From NCBI GenBank assembly GCA_046260215.1, contig JBHEPQ010000171.1, positions 1 through 7,054 on the forward strand: a stretch of DNA of 7,054 nucleotides. Reading direction: 5' to 3'. The number at the start of each line of letters is the position of its first letter. The stretch's first letter is position 1. Position numbers and translations under genes: made by a program. Of the stretch, positions 1 to 5,846 are shown piece by piece. The notes beneath the pieces are model-generated. The model ran no database searches. It was given only the letters and a program-made list of their open reading frames with translations, and was not told the origin of the DNA. The stretch is from Chromatocurvus sp046260215. GTDB lineage: Bacteria; Pseudomonadota; Gammaproteobacteria; Pseudomonadales; Halieaceae.

Positions 1-1
1 G

Positions 2-223
2 AACCAGACGGGCATGCAGCAGGGGCTGGCGATTACGCGGCTGCAACCCAACAGCCGTGGCGAGGTGCAGGTTCGTCTCGAGGCCGCGGCCTTCGATGCG
101 CTCCTGCGCTGGCTGTATCAGCTGGAGGCGCAGGAAGGGGCGCTTGTCACCGAGCTGTCGCTCAGCCAGTCCGGCACGCCGGGCCGGGTCAACGCCACCG
201 TGCGCGTTGCCGGGGGTGGATGA
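2..223 (+). CDS. gspM: Type II secretion system protein GspM, C-terminal part (5' end outside window)
   Basis: The reading frame is open from the window edge; the ATG at 14 is internal, since in-frame codons precede it. About 73 C-terminal residues are present. They resemble the small periplasmic alpha/beta domain that ends GspM: a strand with LAITRLQP, a strand around VQVRLEA, an amphipathic helix (FDALLRWLYQLEAQEG), then LVTELSLS and a final strand VNATVRV after a PGR turn. In the family, GspM is a bitopic inner-membrane protein of the T2SS assembly platform that partners GspL and links to the GspE ATPase; those parts lie upstream of the window. The stop (TGA, 221-223) overlaps the next gene, which reads as gspN, and this supports the call. 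Family assignment is by motif memory and gene order, not by a search. Confidence 0.85.
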   Translation, partial: NQTGMQQGLAITRLQPNSRGEVQVRLEAAAFDALLRWLYQLEAQEGALVTELSLSQSGTPGRVNATVRVAGGG

Positions 224-990
224 TGCGCCGGTCCTGGCTGCTGTTGGCGTGTGGCGTCCTGCTCGCCGGCCTCGTGTTCACGGTGGCGCTCGCGCCCGCT
301 CGCCTGCTTGCCTGGATGCTGCCCGCCTCGCAGCTGCACGGCATCGGTTACAGCGGCAGCGCCTGGCAGGGACGCGTTGCCAGCATGCGGGTAGCCACGC
401 CCGCCGGCCCGCTACAGCTGGGGAATGTGCAATGGACGATAGATCCGGCATCGTTGTTGACCCTGGCGCCGACGGTGCGCTGGCGGAGCGAGTGGGGCAG
501 CCAGCAGAGCCAGGGCCGTGCGCGCTGGCGGGGCGGGCAGTCGCTCGAGTTGAGCGATCTGGAATTCGGTGTCGATGCCGGCGTCCTGCGTCGCCTGCTG
601 CCGGTCACGGTCTCGGGTCGCCTGAGTGGTCTGCTGTCCAGCGTAACGATAGACGATGGCCGGGTGGTCAGCCTGCGCGGGCAGGTAAGCTGGCAGGAAG
701 CCAGCTGGCGGGATGGCGACAGGCGTTTTGCTCTGGGCGGCTACGCGTTAGAATTCAGCCCGGGCCCGGCGGGGGCCGTGCGCGGAGAGATCATTACCCT
801 GCAGGGCCCGCTTGTGGCGCAGGGCAATGTAAGCCTGGCCCCCGACGGCGCCTTCGACCTGACGTTGTCGCTTCACAGCGACCAGCCCCTGGCGCAGCCC
901 CTGGAACGGGCGCTGTCGCTGATGGCGGTGCCCGAAAATGACGGATTCCGCCTGCAACTCCAGGGAGACCTTTACCCGACCTTCCCCTAA
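220..990 (+). CDS. gspN: Type II secretion system protein GspN
   Basis: A 256-residue protein with one N-terminal membrane segment (about residues 5-28, rich in L/A/V after MMRR) and a long beta-rich remainder expected to lie in the periplasm. The segment after the anchor has the GspN-like pattern L-x-G-I-x-Y-S-G-S-A-W-Q-G (around residues 40-51), then PLQLGNVQW and an SGRLSGLLSS stretch typical of this family. GspN is an accessory subunit of the inner-membrane platform, absent from many T2SS and often dispensable. The start is ATGATG overlapping the gspM stop. A GGGGG tract at 212-216 lies 6 nt from the second ATG (223), so a 255-residue product starting MRRSW is equally likely. Translational coupling to gspM is inferred from the overlap. 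Length (~250) is normal for the family. Confidence 0.9.
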   Translation: MMRRSWLLLACGVLLAGLVFTVALAPARLLAWMLPASQLHGIGYSGSAWQGRVASMRVATPAGPLQLGNVQWTIDPASLLTLAPTVRWRSEWGSQQSQGRARWRGGQSLELSDLEFGVDAGVLRRLLPVTVSGRLSGLLSSVTIDDGRVVSLRGQVSWQEASWRDGDRRFALGGYALEFSPGPAGAVRGEIITLQGPLVAQGNVSLAPDGAFDLTLSLHSDQPLAQPLERALSLMAVPENDGFRLQLQGDLYPTFP

Positions 991-1007
991 CCAGGAACCC
1001 AAGCACT

Positions 1008-1184
1008 ATGTCTGAACCCGCTTTTCGCAAGTATGAATGTATTGTCTGTGGTTTTATCTACGATGAGGCCGACGGTTTACCCGAAGAGGGCATAGCCCCC
1101 GGAACCCGCTGGGAGGATCTCCCGGATGACTGGCTGTGCCCCGACTGCGGCGTGGGCAAAGAGGATTTTGACCTCATCGACTGA
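1008..1184 (+). CDS. rubA: Rubredoxin
   Basis: A 58-residue protein with the two metal-binding knuckles of rubredoxin: C-I-V-C-G (Cys11, Cys14) and C-P-D-C-G (Cys44, Cys47), which hold one Fe(SCys)4 centre. Other family hallmarks are IYDEADGLPEEGIAPGTRW and DLPDDWLCPDCGVGKEDF. It is a soluble one-electron carrier. Close relatives, as remembered, are the Pseudomonas RubA and AlkG2-type rubredoxins, which pass electrons from rubredoxin reductase to alkane hydroxylases and also act in oxidative-stress defence; neither partner is in this window. An AGGA at 993-996 is a serviceable Shine-Dalgarno 11 nt from the ATG. The gene lies 17 nt after gspN, so it may be co-transcribed with the secretion genes. 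The last six codons, including the stop, are repeated in tandem immediately downstream. Confidence 0.97.
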   Translation: MSEPAFRKYECIVCGFIYDEADGLPEEGIAPGTRWEDLPDDWLCPDCGVGKEDFDLID

Positions 1185-1202
1185 TTCGACCTCATCGACT
1201 GA
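1167..1202 (+). repeat. 18-bp tandem duplication of the rubredoxin 3' end
   Basis: The unit TTTGACCTCATCGACTGA (1167-1184) is followed at once by TTCGACCTCATCGACTGA (1185-1202), identical at 17 of 18 positions. The first copy encodes the last five residues FDLID plus the stop. The second is in the same frame and repeats FDLID and a TGA, followed directly by TAA (1203-1205). Readthrough of the first TGA would therefore only append FDLID. It looks like a slippage duplication. Confidence 0.9.
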
Positions 1203-1260
1203 TAAGCCGGTCAATGCAATACGCGGGGAACTGCGCCTACAAGACAGCCTGGCTGGACAG

Positions 1261-1290
1261 TTACCAGCGCCGGGGCCTTTTGTGTAGACT
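1261..1290 (+). promoter_or_regulatory. Weak candidate promoter for the symporter pair
   Basis: TTACCA (1261-1266) and TAGACT (1285-1290) are spaced 18 nt apart, matching the sigma-70 -35 and -10 consensus at 4 of 6 positions each. Initiation would fall near 1297, leaving a ~30 nt leader before the transporter ATG at 1327. The same stretch can form an imperfect hairpin: CAGCGCCG (1265-1272) against CGGCGGCTG (1291-1299), with one bulged base. The remaining spacer from 1203 to 1260 shows nothing else. The call rests on pattern only. Confidence 0.3.
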
Positions 1291-1314
1291 CGGCGGCTGA
1301 AAGATCACCCCTGC

Positions 1315-1318
1315 GGAG
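1315..1318 (+). promoter_or_regulatory. Shine-Dalgarno that decides the NSS transporter start
   Basis: GGAG lies 8 nt upstream of the ATG at 1327. A GTG at 1318 opens the same frame three codons earlier, but its first base is the last G of this Shine-Dalgarno, so the GTG has no usable ribosome site of its own. ATG 1327 is the preferred start. Confidence 0.7.
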
Positions 1319-1326
1319 TGAATAAT

Positions 1327-2682
1327 ATGGCGGCAGCTGGCGGCGCCCACGCGCACTGGTCTTCCCGTTTCGCGTTTCTCATGGCCTCGGTGGGCTTTGC
1401 CGTCGGTCTGGGCAATATCTGGCGATTCCCCTATATCACGGGCGAAAACGGCGGCGCGGCATTCGTACTCATCTACCTGGCCTGCGCGTTCATTATCGGG
1501 GTGCCCATTCTCATCGCCGAGCTGATGGTCGGCCGTCGTGGCGATGCTGCGCCACCCATCGCCATGCAGCGTGTGGCACAGGCCAGCGGCCGGTCGCGGC
1601 AGTGGCAGTGGGTTGGCGGCATGGGGCTGTTGACGGCATTCACGATCGAGATTGTCTACTCGGTCATTGTCGGCTGGGTGCTCTGGTATCTGTACAAGGC
1701 GGTGACCACGGGCTTCGTCGGGGTAGATGCCGGCCTTGCCCAGCTCGAGTTCAGCGCCGTGCTGGCGAGCAACTACGGCATGCTGTTCTGGACCCTGACC
1801 GGCCTCGGGATCACCGGCCTTATCATCTACGCGGGGGTCAGGGACGGTATCGAGCGGGCGGTGTCTGTTCTGATGCCGCTGATGTTCCTGCTGCTGGTGT
1901 CTCTCGCGATCTTCAACTATTTTGCCGGCGGCTTCGAACGCGCAGTCGACTGGCTGTTCACGCCGGATTTCAGCAAGGTCGGTTTTGCCACCGTGCTCGC
2001 CGCAGTCGGCCAGGCGTTCTTTTCCATCGGTGTGGCCATGGGCGGCATGATGACCTACGGCTCCTACCTGCCGAAAAACATCTCCATTCCCCAGTCGGTG
2101 ATCTTTATTGTCATCGCGGATACCCTGGTCGCGCTGCTTGCCGGGCTGGTGATATTCCCCGCCGTGTTCAAGCACGGGCTTGATCCGGCTGCCGGCGTTG
2201 GGCTCATTTTCCAGACGCTGCCGGTGGCCTTTGCCCAGATGCCCGGCGGCTACGCCTTCAGCATACTGTTTTTCCTCATGCTGGCGGTGGCGGGTATCAC
2301 GTCGATGGTGGGCCTGATCGAGTCCGTGAATGCCTGGATCGAAGAGAAATACGGTATTCCCCGCCATCGCAGTGCGCTGGTTGTGGTGGGCAGTATCGCG
2401 GCGCTCAGCGTCATCAGCATACTGTCCTACAATCTGCTCGATGACATCCGTTTCGCCGGGCGCAATTTCAACGACAGCATGGATTTCCTCGCCAACCAGA
2501 TCATGCTGCCGCTGGGCGGCCTGATGATTGCGATTTTCGTCGGCTGGTTCATGCTCACGCGGGACTCCCGGGATGAGCTGTCGGGCATGTCCGCCGCCGC
2601 ATTCGGGCTGTGGCGCTTTCTCATCCGCTTTGTCGTGCCCCCGGCGCTGGTGGTGATTTTCGTCATGGGCGTCAGCGGGTAG
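1327..2682 (+). CDS. Na+-coupled NSS/SLC6-type amino-acid transporter, 11-TM bacterial form
   Basis: 451 residues from ATG 1327. TM1 contains the NSS signature GLGNIWRFPY (27-36) followed by TGENGGAAF, as in LeuT and TnaT. By mental alignment with LeuT, TM3 carries the substrate-gating Tyr (VYSVIVGW, Tyr111), TM6 has the unwound region FFSIGVAMGG (231-240), and TM8 has AGITSM with Thr325 and Ser326 at the Na2 site. TM7 has Asp265 where LeuT has the Na1 ligand Asn286. I count 11 hydrophobic segments (about 16-36, 44-65, 96-118, 153-171, 178-197, 219-242, 255-279, 310-335, 349-369, 389-409, 427-448), so the twelfth helix of LeuT is absent, as in Tyt1-like bacterial members. It sits in the inner membrane and should import an amino acid or related amine with Na+; the substrate cannot be read. 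It probably heads an operon with the AGCS symporter 30 nt downstream. Confidence 0.95.
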   Translation: MAAAGGAHAHWSSRFAFLMASVGFAVGLGNIWRFPYITGENGGAAFVLIYLACAFIIGVPILIAELMVGRRGDAAPPIAMQRVAQASGRSRQWQWVGGMGLLTAFTIEIVYSVIVGWVLWYLYKAVTTGFVGVDAGLAQLEFSAVLASNYGMLFWTLTGLGITGLIIYAGVRDGIERAVSVLMPLMFLLLVSLAIFNYFAGGFERAVDWLFTPDFSKVGFATVLAAVGQAFFSIGVAMGGMMTYGSYLPKNISIPQSVIFIVIADTLVALLAGLVIFPAVFKHGLDPAAGVGLIFQTLPVAFAQMPGGYAFSILFFLMLAVAGITSMVGLIESVNAWIEEKYGIPRHRSALVVVGSIAALSVISILSYNLLDDIRFAGRNFNDSMDFLANQIMLPLGGLMIAIFVGWFMLTRDSRDELSGMSAAAFGLWRFLIRFVVPPALVVIFVMGVSG

Positions 2683-2692
2683 TGGGCCACTA
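2680..2692 (+). repeat. Perfect 13-bp palindrome between the two symporter genes
   Basis: TAGTGG-G-CCACTA: perfect 6-bp arms around a single central G. It starts exactly at the TAG stop of the NSS transporter and ends 4 nt before the AGGAGG Shine-Dalgarno of the next gene. With a 1-nt centre it cannot be a full hairpin as drawn; a shorter stem or a protein-binding site is possible. Chance occurrence is also plausible. Confidence 0.45.
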
Positions 2693-2696
2693 GCGC

Positions 2697-2702
2697 AGGA
2701 GG
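2697..2702 (+). promoter_or_regulatory. Strong Shine-Dalgarno for the AGCS symporter
   Basis: A perfect AGGAGG with a 10-nt spacer to ATG 2713. An out-of-frame ATG at 2705 is only 2 nt from the site and opens just a very short frame, so 2713 is the start. The strong site suggests efficient independent initiation on a shared transcript. Confidence 0.75.
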
Positions 2703-2712
2703 CGATGGCTAC

Positions 2713-4113
2713 ATGTTGTCAGCAGTCAATGATTTTCTCTGGGGCCAGGTCCTGATGATCGTGCTGGTTGCGGTCGGGCTGCTGTTCACGCTGGGCTCGC
2801 GCTTTGTGCAGTTCCGTTATTTCGGTCGCATGTTCGCGGTGCTTGGTGGGGCGATGCACCACGAAAAGGGCCACGTCAGCTCGTTTCAGGCACTGGTGGT
2901 GAGCGTTGCCGGCCGGGTAGGCGGCGGCAACATTGCCGGTGTGGCGGTGGCCATAACGCTGGGTGGTCCCGGGGCGATTTTCTGGATGTGGCTGATCGGG
3001 CTGATGGGTATGGCGACCAGCTTTTTCGAGTGCTCCCTGGCGCAGCTGTTCAAGCGCTACGAGCCGGACGGCAGCTACCGTGGCGGCCCTGCCTATTATC
3101 TGACCCACGGCATCGGCCAGCGCGGTCTTGCGGTGGTCTACTCCATCCTGCTGCTGGTGACGTTCGGGCTGGGCTTCAATGCTTTGCAGTCCTACGTGGT
3201 GGCGACATCCCTGCAGGCCTCCTTCGGCGTGTCGACCTGGATGACCGGACTGGTCATGGTGGCGCTGCTCGGCTTCACGATCTTTGGCGGTATCAGACGC
3301 ATTGCCGTGGTATCCGAGGTGATTGTCCCGGTCATGGCCGGCAGCTACTTTATCGCCGCCGTGGCGGTCGTCGGGCTTAACCTGTCAGACGTGCCGGCTG
3401 CGCTGGTCCTGATCGTGAACAGCGCCTTCGGGCTGGAGCCGGCGATCGGCGGTGGCCTTGGCGTGGCGCTGATGCAGGGCGTGAAGCGCGGTCTGTTCAG
3501 CAACGAGGCAGGCCTTGGCAGCGCGCCGAATGTCGCCGCCGTCGCGCATGTGCCGCATCCCGCCAACCAGGGCATGGTGCAGTCCTTCAGCGTATTCATC
3601 GATACGCTGATCATGTGCACCTGCACGGCCCTGATCATCCTGCTCTCGGATCTCTATCAGCCGGGGGACACCTCGGTGTCCGGTGTCGCGCTGACCCAGG
3701 GCGCGCTGGCCAGCCACTTCGGCCCCTGGGGCGGCAGCTTTGTCAGCGTGGCGCTGTCGCTGTTTGCTTTCAGCTCGATCATGTACAACTACTATCTGGG
3801 TGAAAACAGCCTGAGCTTCTTCAGTGACAACAACCCCTGGCTGATCAATCCCTATCGTATTGGCGTCCTGGGGCTGGTGTTCTGGGGTTCAGCGCAGAAC
3901 CTGGGTACGGTATTCGGCTTTGCCGACCTGACCATGGGCCTGCTGGGCCTGGTGAATCTGTTTGGTCTGGTCTGCATGTACCGGCTGGGTATCCGCCTGC
4001 TGCGGGACTACGACCGCCAGGTGGCGGCGGGGCGCGAGCCGGTGCTCGACCCCGAGGCGTTTTCCGATCTCGACATTGACCGCCGCGCCTGGCCACCAGC
4101 GGCGGCGCGCTAG
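2713..4113 (+). CDS. agcS: Alanine/glycine:cation symporter (AGCS family)
   Basis: 466 residues and polytopic, with about 11 TM segments. Family hallmarks are clear: VAGRVGGGNIAGVAVAI (65-81; the conserved glycine-rich GNIAGVA motif), GGPGAIFWMW (84-93), YRGGPAYYL (122-130), FGGIRRIAVVSEVIVPVMA (191-209) and RGLFSNEAGLGSAPNVAA (259-276), followed by HPANQGMVQ. AGCS members such as DagA/AlsT and AgcS carry alanine or glycine with Na+ or H+ across the inner membrane; which substrate this one prefers is not readable. The tail (about 435-466) is hydrophilic, rich in Asp and Pro, and probably cytoplasmic. Length is usual for the family. The gene follows the NSS transporter by 30 nt with a perfect Shine-Dalgarno and ends 26 nt before the converging cls stop. 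Confidence 0.97.
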   Translation: MLSAVNDFLWGQVLMIVLVAVGLLFTLGSRFVQFRYFGRMFAVLGGAMHHEKGHVSSFQALVVSVAGRVGGGNIAGVAVAITLGGPGAIFWMWLIGLMGMATSFFECSLAQLFKRYEPDGSYRGGPAYYLTHGIGQRGLAVVYSILLLVTFGLGFNALQSYVVATSLQASFGVSTWMTGLVMVALLGFTIFGGIRRIAVVSEVIVPVMAGSYFIAAVAVVGLNLSDVPAALVLIVNSAFGLEPAIGGGLGVALMQGVKRGLFSNEAGLGSAPNVAAVAHVPHPANQGMVQSFSVFIDTLIMCTCTALIILLSDLYQPGDTSVSGVALTQGALASHFGPWGGSFVSVALSLFAFSSIMYNYYLGENSLSFFSDNNPWLINPYRIGVLGLVFWGSAQNLGTVFGFADLTMGLLGLVNLFGLVCMYRLGIRLLRDYDRQVAAGREPVLDPEAFSDLDIDRRAWPPAAAR

Positions 4114-4125
4114 TGTGATCGGACC

Positions 4126-4156
4126 TGTCGCCCGGGCCATCAGAGCACAGGCGACA
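4126..4156. repeat. Inverted repeat in the convergent 3' junction (agcS / cls)
   Basis: TGTCGCC (4126-4132) and GGCGACA (4150-4156) are perfect 7-bp arms around a 17-nt loop, spanning the cls stop codon between two converging genes. Neither side has a T-run, so it is not a canonical intrinsic terminator. It could still act as a bidirectional RNA-stabilising or weak termination hairpin. Confidence 0.4.
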
Positions 4157-5576
4157 TCAGGCGAGCCGCCCCCATGGCGAAGGGGAACCAGAAAGGCTTG
4201 TCCCGCAGGTTCTGTGCGACCACGCGATGGGACTGCTCAAAGTCCGCTTTCAGCATGGCCTCCACCTGGGCGCAGAAGCCGGCGTTCTCGACCAGGGCGG
4301 TAATTTCGAAATTCAGCCGGAACGAGCGATTGTCGAAGTTCGCGGTGCCGACCCCGGCCAGCCGGTCGTCCATGAGAAAGACCTTCTGATGCAGGAATCC
4401 CTCGCGATAGCGGTAGACATTGACGCCCGCAGGCAGCAGCTCACGGGTAAAGGCCCAGTTGGCCATACCGACCACCGGGCCGTCGGGCCGATCGGGAATC
4501 ATGACGCGCACGTCCACGCCCCTGAGGGCGGCCAGCTGCAGCGCGGACACGATGCCGCGGTCGGGTACAAAGTATGGGCTGGCGATCCAGATGCGCTGAC
4601 GGGCCGAACTTATGACCTCGTGGTACATCAGGCCGGCTTCCTCAAATTCGCTGGCGGGGTCTGAGGGAAACATCAGGACATTGCAGTCGCCAACGCGTCC
4701 GTCGTGGAACTCCCAGGTGACGTCGACCGGCAGGCGTGTCGCCCAGCGCCAGTCGGTGGCGAACGCCAGTTCGGCACTCATCACTGCCGGCCCACGCAGG
4801 CAAAGGTGGGTATCCCGCCAGGGCCCGCGCCTGCCCAGGCCCAGGTACTCATCCCCGATGTTGTGCCCGCCCACCCACGCCATACGACCATCAACGACAA
4901 CCACCTTGCGGTGGTTGCGGAAATTCAGCTGCAGCCGGTTGCGCCGCCCCTGGGTTGTATTGAAGGCGGCGCTGCGAACGCCGGCGCGCTGCATGCGGCG
5001 GTACAGGCCAGTGCGTGTGAATCGCCGCGACCCGATCTCGTCATACAGCAGGAATACGCGCACCCCGGCGCTCGCCTTGCGCGACAGTATCTCGCCGATG
5101 CGGGCGCCCAGGTTGTCATCACGGATGATGTAGAACTGGAACAGGATATAGTTCTGCGCGCTCTCGAGCCCTGCCAGCATGCTGGCGAACGTGGCCTGGC
5201 CATTGATCAGCAGCTCGACATCATTGCCACCGGTCGCGGGCAGGCGCACCAGCCTGGCCAGGCTGCCGTAGATCGGAAAAGCGGGATCGCCGTACTGCGT
5301 ATGGCGGCCGATGGCTTCGAGGGTTTCCTCGGAGAGGGCCTCTGTCTGCGCCTCGATCTCGCTGCGCTGCTCGAGATAACCCGCGAAGCGGTTGCGCCCG
5401 AAGATCAGGTATAGCGGCAGCGCCAGATACGGCAGCGTAAGCAGCAAAACGATCCAGGCGATGGCGCCCTGCGCGGTGCGCACGGTCATGACCGCCTCGA
5501 TCGCGGAGGCGATGGCGATGGTGTAGATCACCACAACGATGACCGCAATCAGCTCGGTATAGGGCAGCTCTGGCAT
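4140..5576 (-). CDS. cls: Cardiolipin synthase, ClsA-type phospholipase-D family
   Basis: 478 residues from ATG 5576 (E. coli ClsA has 486). Two N-terminal membrane helices (about 10-31 and 37-59) anchor it to the inner membrane. Two PLD catalytic HKD motifs follow: NHRKVVVVDGRMAWVGG (His222, Lys224, Asp229) and HQKVFLMDDRLAGVGTAN (His396, Lys398, Asp403), with FDNRSF after the second, as in true Cls enzymes. Other family blocks are YILFQFYII, GGHNIGDEYLG, PWRDTH, ASPYFVPD and the C-terminal SPVL. It condenses two phosphatidylglycerols to cardiolipin and glycerol. The frame stays open to a GTG at 5603, giving nine extra residues (MYRRCYTVR), but neither start has a clear Shine-Dalgarno. A candidate extended -10 places transcription at or very near ATG 5576, which favours that start. 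It lies downstream of the microprotein and Deg genes on the same strand, with its own promoter candidate. Confidence 0.95.
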   Translation of the reverse strand: MPELPYTELIAVIVVVIYTIAIASAIEAVMTVRTAQGAIAWIVLLLTLPYLALPLYLIFGRNRFAGYLEQRSEIEAQTEALSEETLEAIGRHTQYGDPAFPIYGSLARLVRLPATGGNDVELLINGQATFASMLAGLESAQNYILFQFYIIRDDNLGARIGEILSRKASAGVRVFLLYDEIGSRRFTRTGLYRRMQRAGVRSAAFNTTQGRRNRLQLNFRNHRKVVVVDGRMAWVGGHNIGDEYLGLGRRGPWRDTHLCLRGPAVMSAELAFATDWRWATRLPVDVTWEFHDGRVGDCNVLMFPSDPASEFEEAGLMYHEVISSARQRIWIASPYFVPDRGIVSALQLAALRGVDVRVMIPDRPDGPVVGMANWAFTRELLPAGVNVYRYREGFLHQKVFLMDDRLAGVGTANFDNRSFRLNFEITALVENAGFCAQVEAMLKADFEQSHRVVAQNLRDKPFWFPFAMGAARLMSPVL

Positions 5577-5582
5577 GCGGAC

Positions 5583-5591
5583 AGTGTAGCA
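5583..5591 (-). promoter_or_regulatory. Candidate extended -10 promoter of cls (leaderless start)
   Basis: Reading the - strand, TGCTACACT gives the extended -10 element TGn joined to TACACT (hexamer at 5588-5583; 4/6 to TATAAT). Exactly 6 nt (GTCCGC) separate it from ATG 5576, so the expected +1 is the A of the start codon. No good -35 is found 17-18 nt upstream (CCAGCC), which extended -10 promoters tolerate. The missing Shine-Dalgarno at this start fits a leaderless transcript. Confidence 0.4.
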
Positions 5592-5612
5592 CCGGCGATA
5601 CACCCGGCTGGC

Positions 5613-5711
5613 CTTTTTGCGAGCAATGAAAAAGTGCTTGCGCTATGCCGCCGGCATGAGGTGGGCAGTCTCCCTCATGTTGGTGCGTCACCCGTACCGG
5701 CCGTCAGCCGG
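5613..5711. repeat. Cluster of short inverted repeats between microprotein and cls
   Basis: Five small inverted repeats are packed into ~100 nt: CTTTTT/AAAAAG (5613-5618, 5629-5634); GCGAGCA/TGCTTGC (5619-5625, 5635-5641; one G-T pair), which would compete with the first; ATGCCG-C-CGGCAT (5645-5657, perfect); CATGAGG/CCTCATG (5655-5661, 5673-5679, perfect); and CCGGC/GCCGG (5697-5701, 5707-5711), which covers the microprotein stop. On the - strand the ATGCC-GGC-GGCAT hairpin is followed 11 nt later by TTTTT (5633-5629), a poor terminator. This may be a structured 3' UTR, an operator region for cls or both. Short arms in GC-rich DNA can arise by chance. Confidence 0.45.
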
Positions 5712-5781
5712 GAATGAACTGCACGACGCCCATTACCATAATGAAGATCGCCAATAGCACCCATTTCCACGCTGATCCCAT
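5704..5781 (-). CDS. Putative 25-residue single-TM membrane microprotein
   Basis: A short frame of 25 codons plus TGA in the gap between the Deg protease and cls, on their strand. It begins MGSAWKWVLL, continues with an unbroken hydrophobic stretch (about residues 5-23, A/I/F/M/V-rich) and ends VVQFIPG. One Lys (6) between two Trp, near the N terminus, is the only charged side chain, so a single membrane helix is predicted. A GGAG Shine-Dalgarno (5791-5788) sits 6 nt from the ATG, better than that of either neighbour. It starts 65 nt after the Deg stop, so it may be co-transcribed with the protease. I do not recognise a family. The Shine-Dalgarno spacing, tryptophan-flanked helix and lack of any other gene here support a real gene; size alone keeps confidence moderate. 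Confidence 0.5.
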   Translation of the reverse strand: MGSAWKWVLLAIFIMVMGVVQFIPG

Positions 5782-5787
5782 CAACTA

Positions 5788-5791
5788 CTCC
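5788..5791 (-). promoter_or_regulatory. Shine-Dalgarno of the microprotein
   Basis: GGAG on the - strand, within CGGAGTAG, with a 6-nt spacer to ATG 5781. A well-placed site in an otherwise non-coding gap is the main evidence that the 25-codon frame is translated. Confidence 0.5.
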
Positions 5792-5846
5792 GATTGTGTG
5801 CGTTATCGAGCCTGGCCTGTCGCCACTTCGTGTATCCGCCAGTGGA

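Noticed and set aside
57..941. A 294-codon + strand frame overlapping gspM and gspN.
   Set aside because: Arg/Ala/Gly-rich without domains, out of frame with two recognisable T2SS genes that share the span.
1214..1300. A 28-codon frame (starting MQYAGNCAYK) in the rubredoxin-NSS gap.
   Set aside because: No Shine-Dalgarno, mixed composition without a membrane or fold signature, and it overlaps the only promoter-like sequence.
1203..1326. Riboswitch (for example glycine type) ahead of the amino-acid transporters.
   Set aside because: The spacer is too short for the tandem glycine aptamer and I see no conserved aptamer core, only a weak hairpin.
1261..2367. A 368-codon open frame on the - strand opposite the NSS transporter.
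   Set aside because: It is rich in His/Arg/Gln/Asp with no recognisable domain and mirrors the codon pattern of the clear transporter gene on the + strand; a GC-rich antisense shadow.
4114..4139. Classical intrinsic terminator between agcS and cls.
   Set aside because: An inverted repeat is present, but no T-run follows it on either strand.
5221..5691. A 156-codon - strand frame over the 5' part of cls and its upstream region.
   Set aside because: Its translation is His/Arg/Ala-rich and out of frame with the convincing cls coding sequence.
5822..5846. Terminator just after the Deg gene (CCACT/AGTGG arms).
   Set aside because: Only 5-bp arms with a 13-nt loop and no T-run; more likely the transcript continues into the microprotein.
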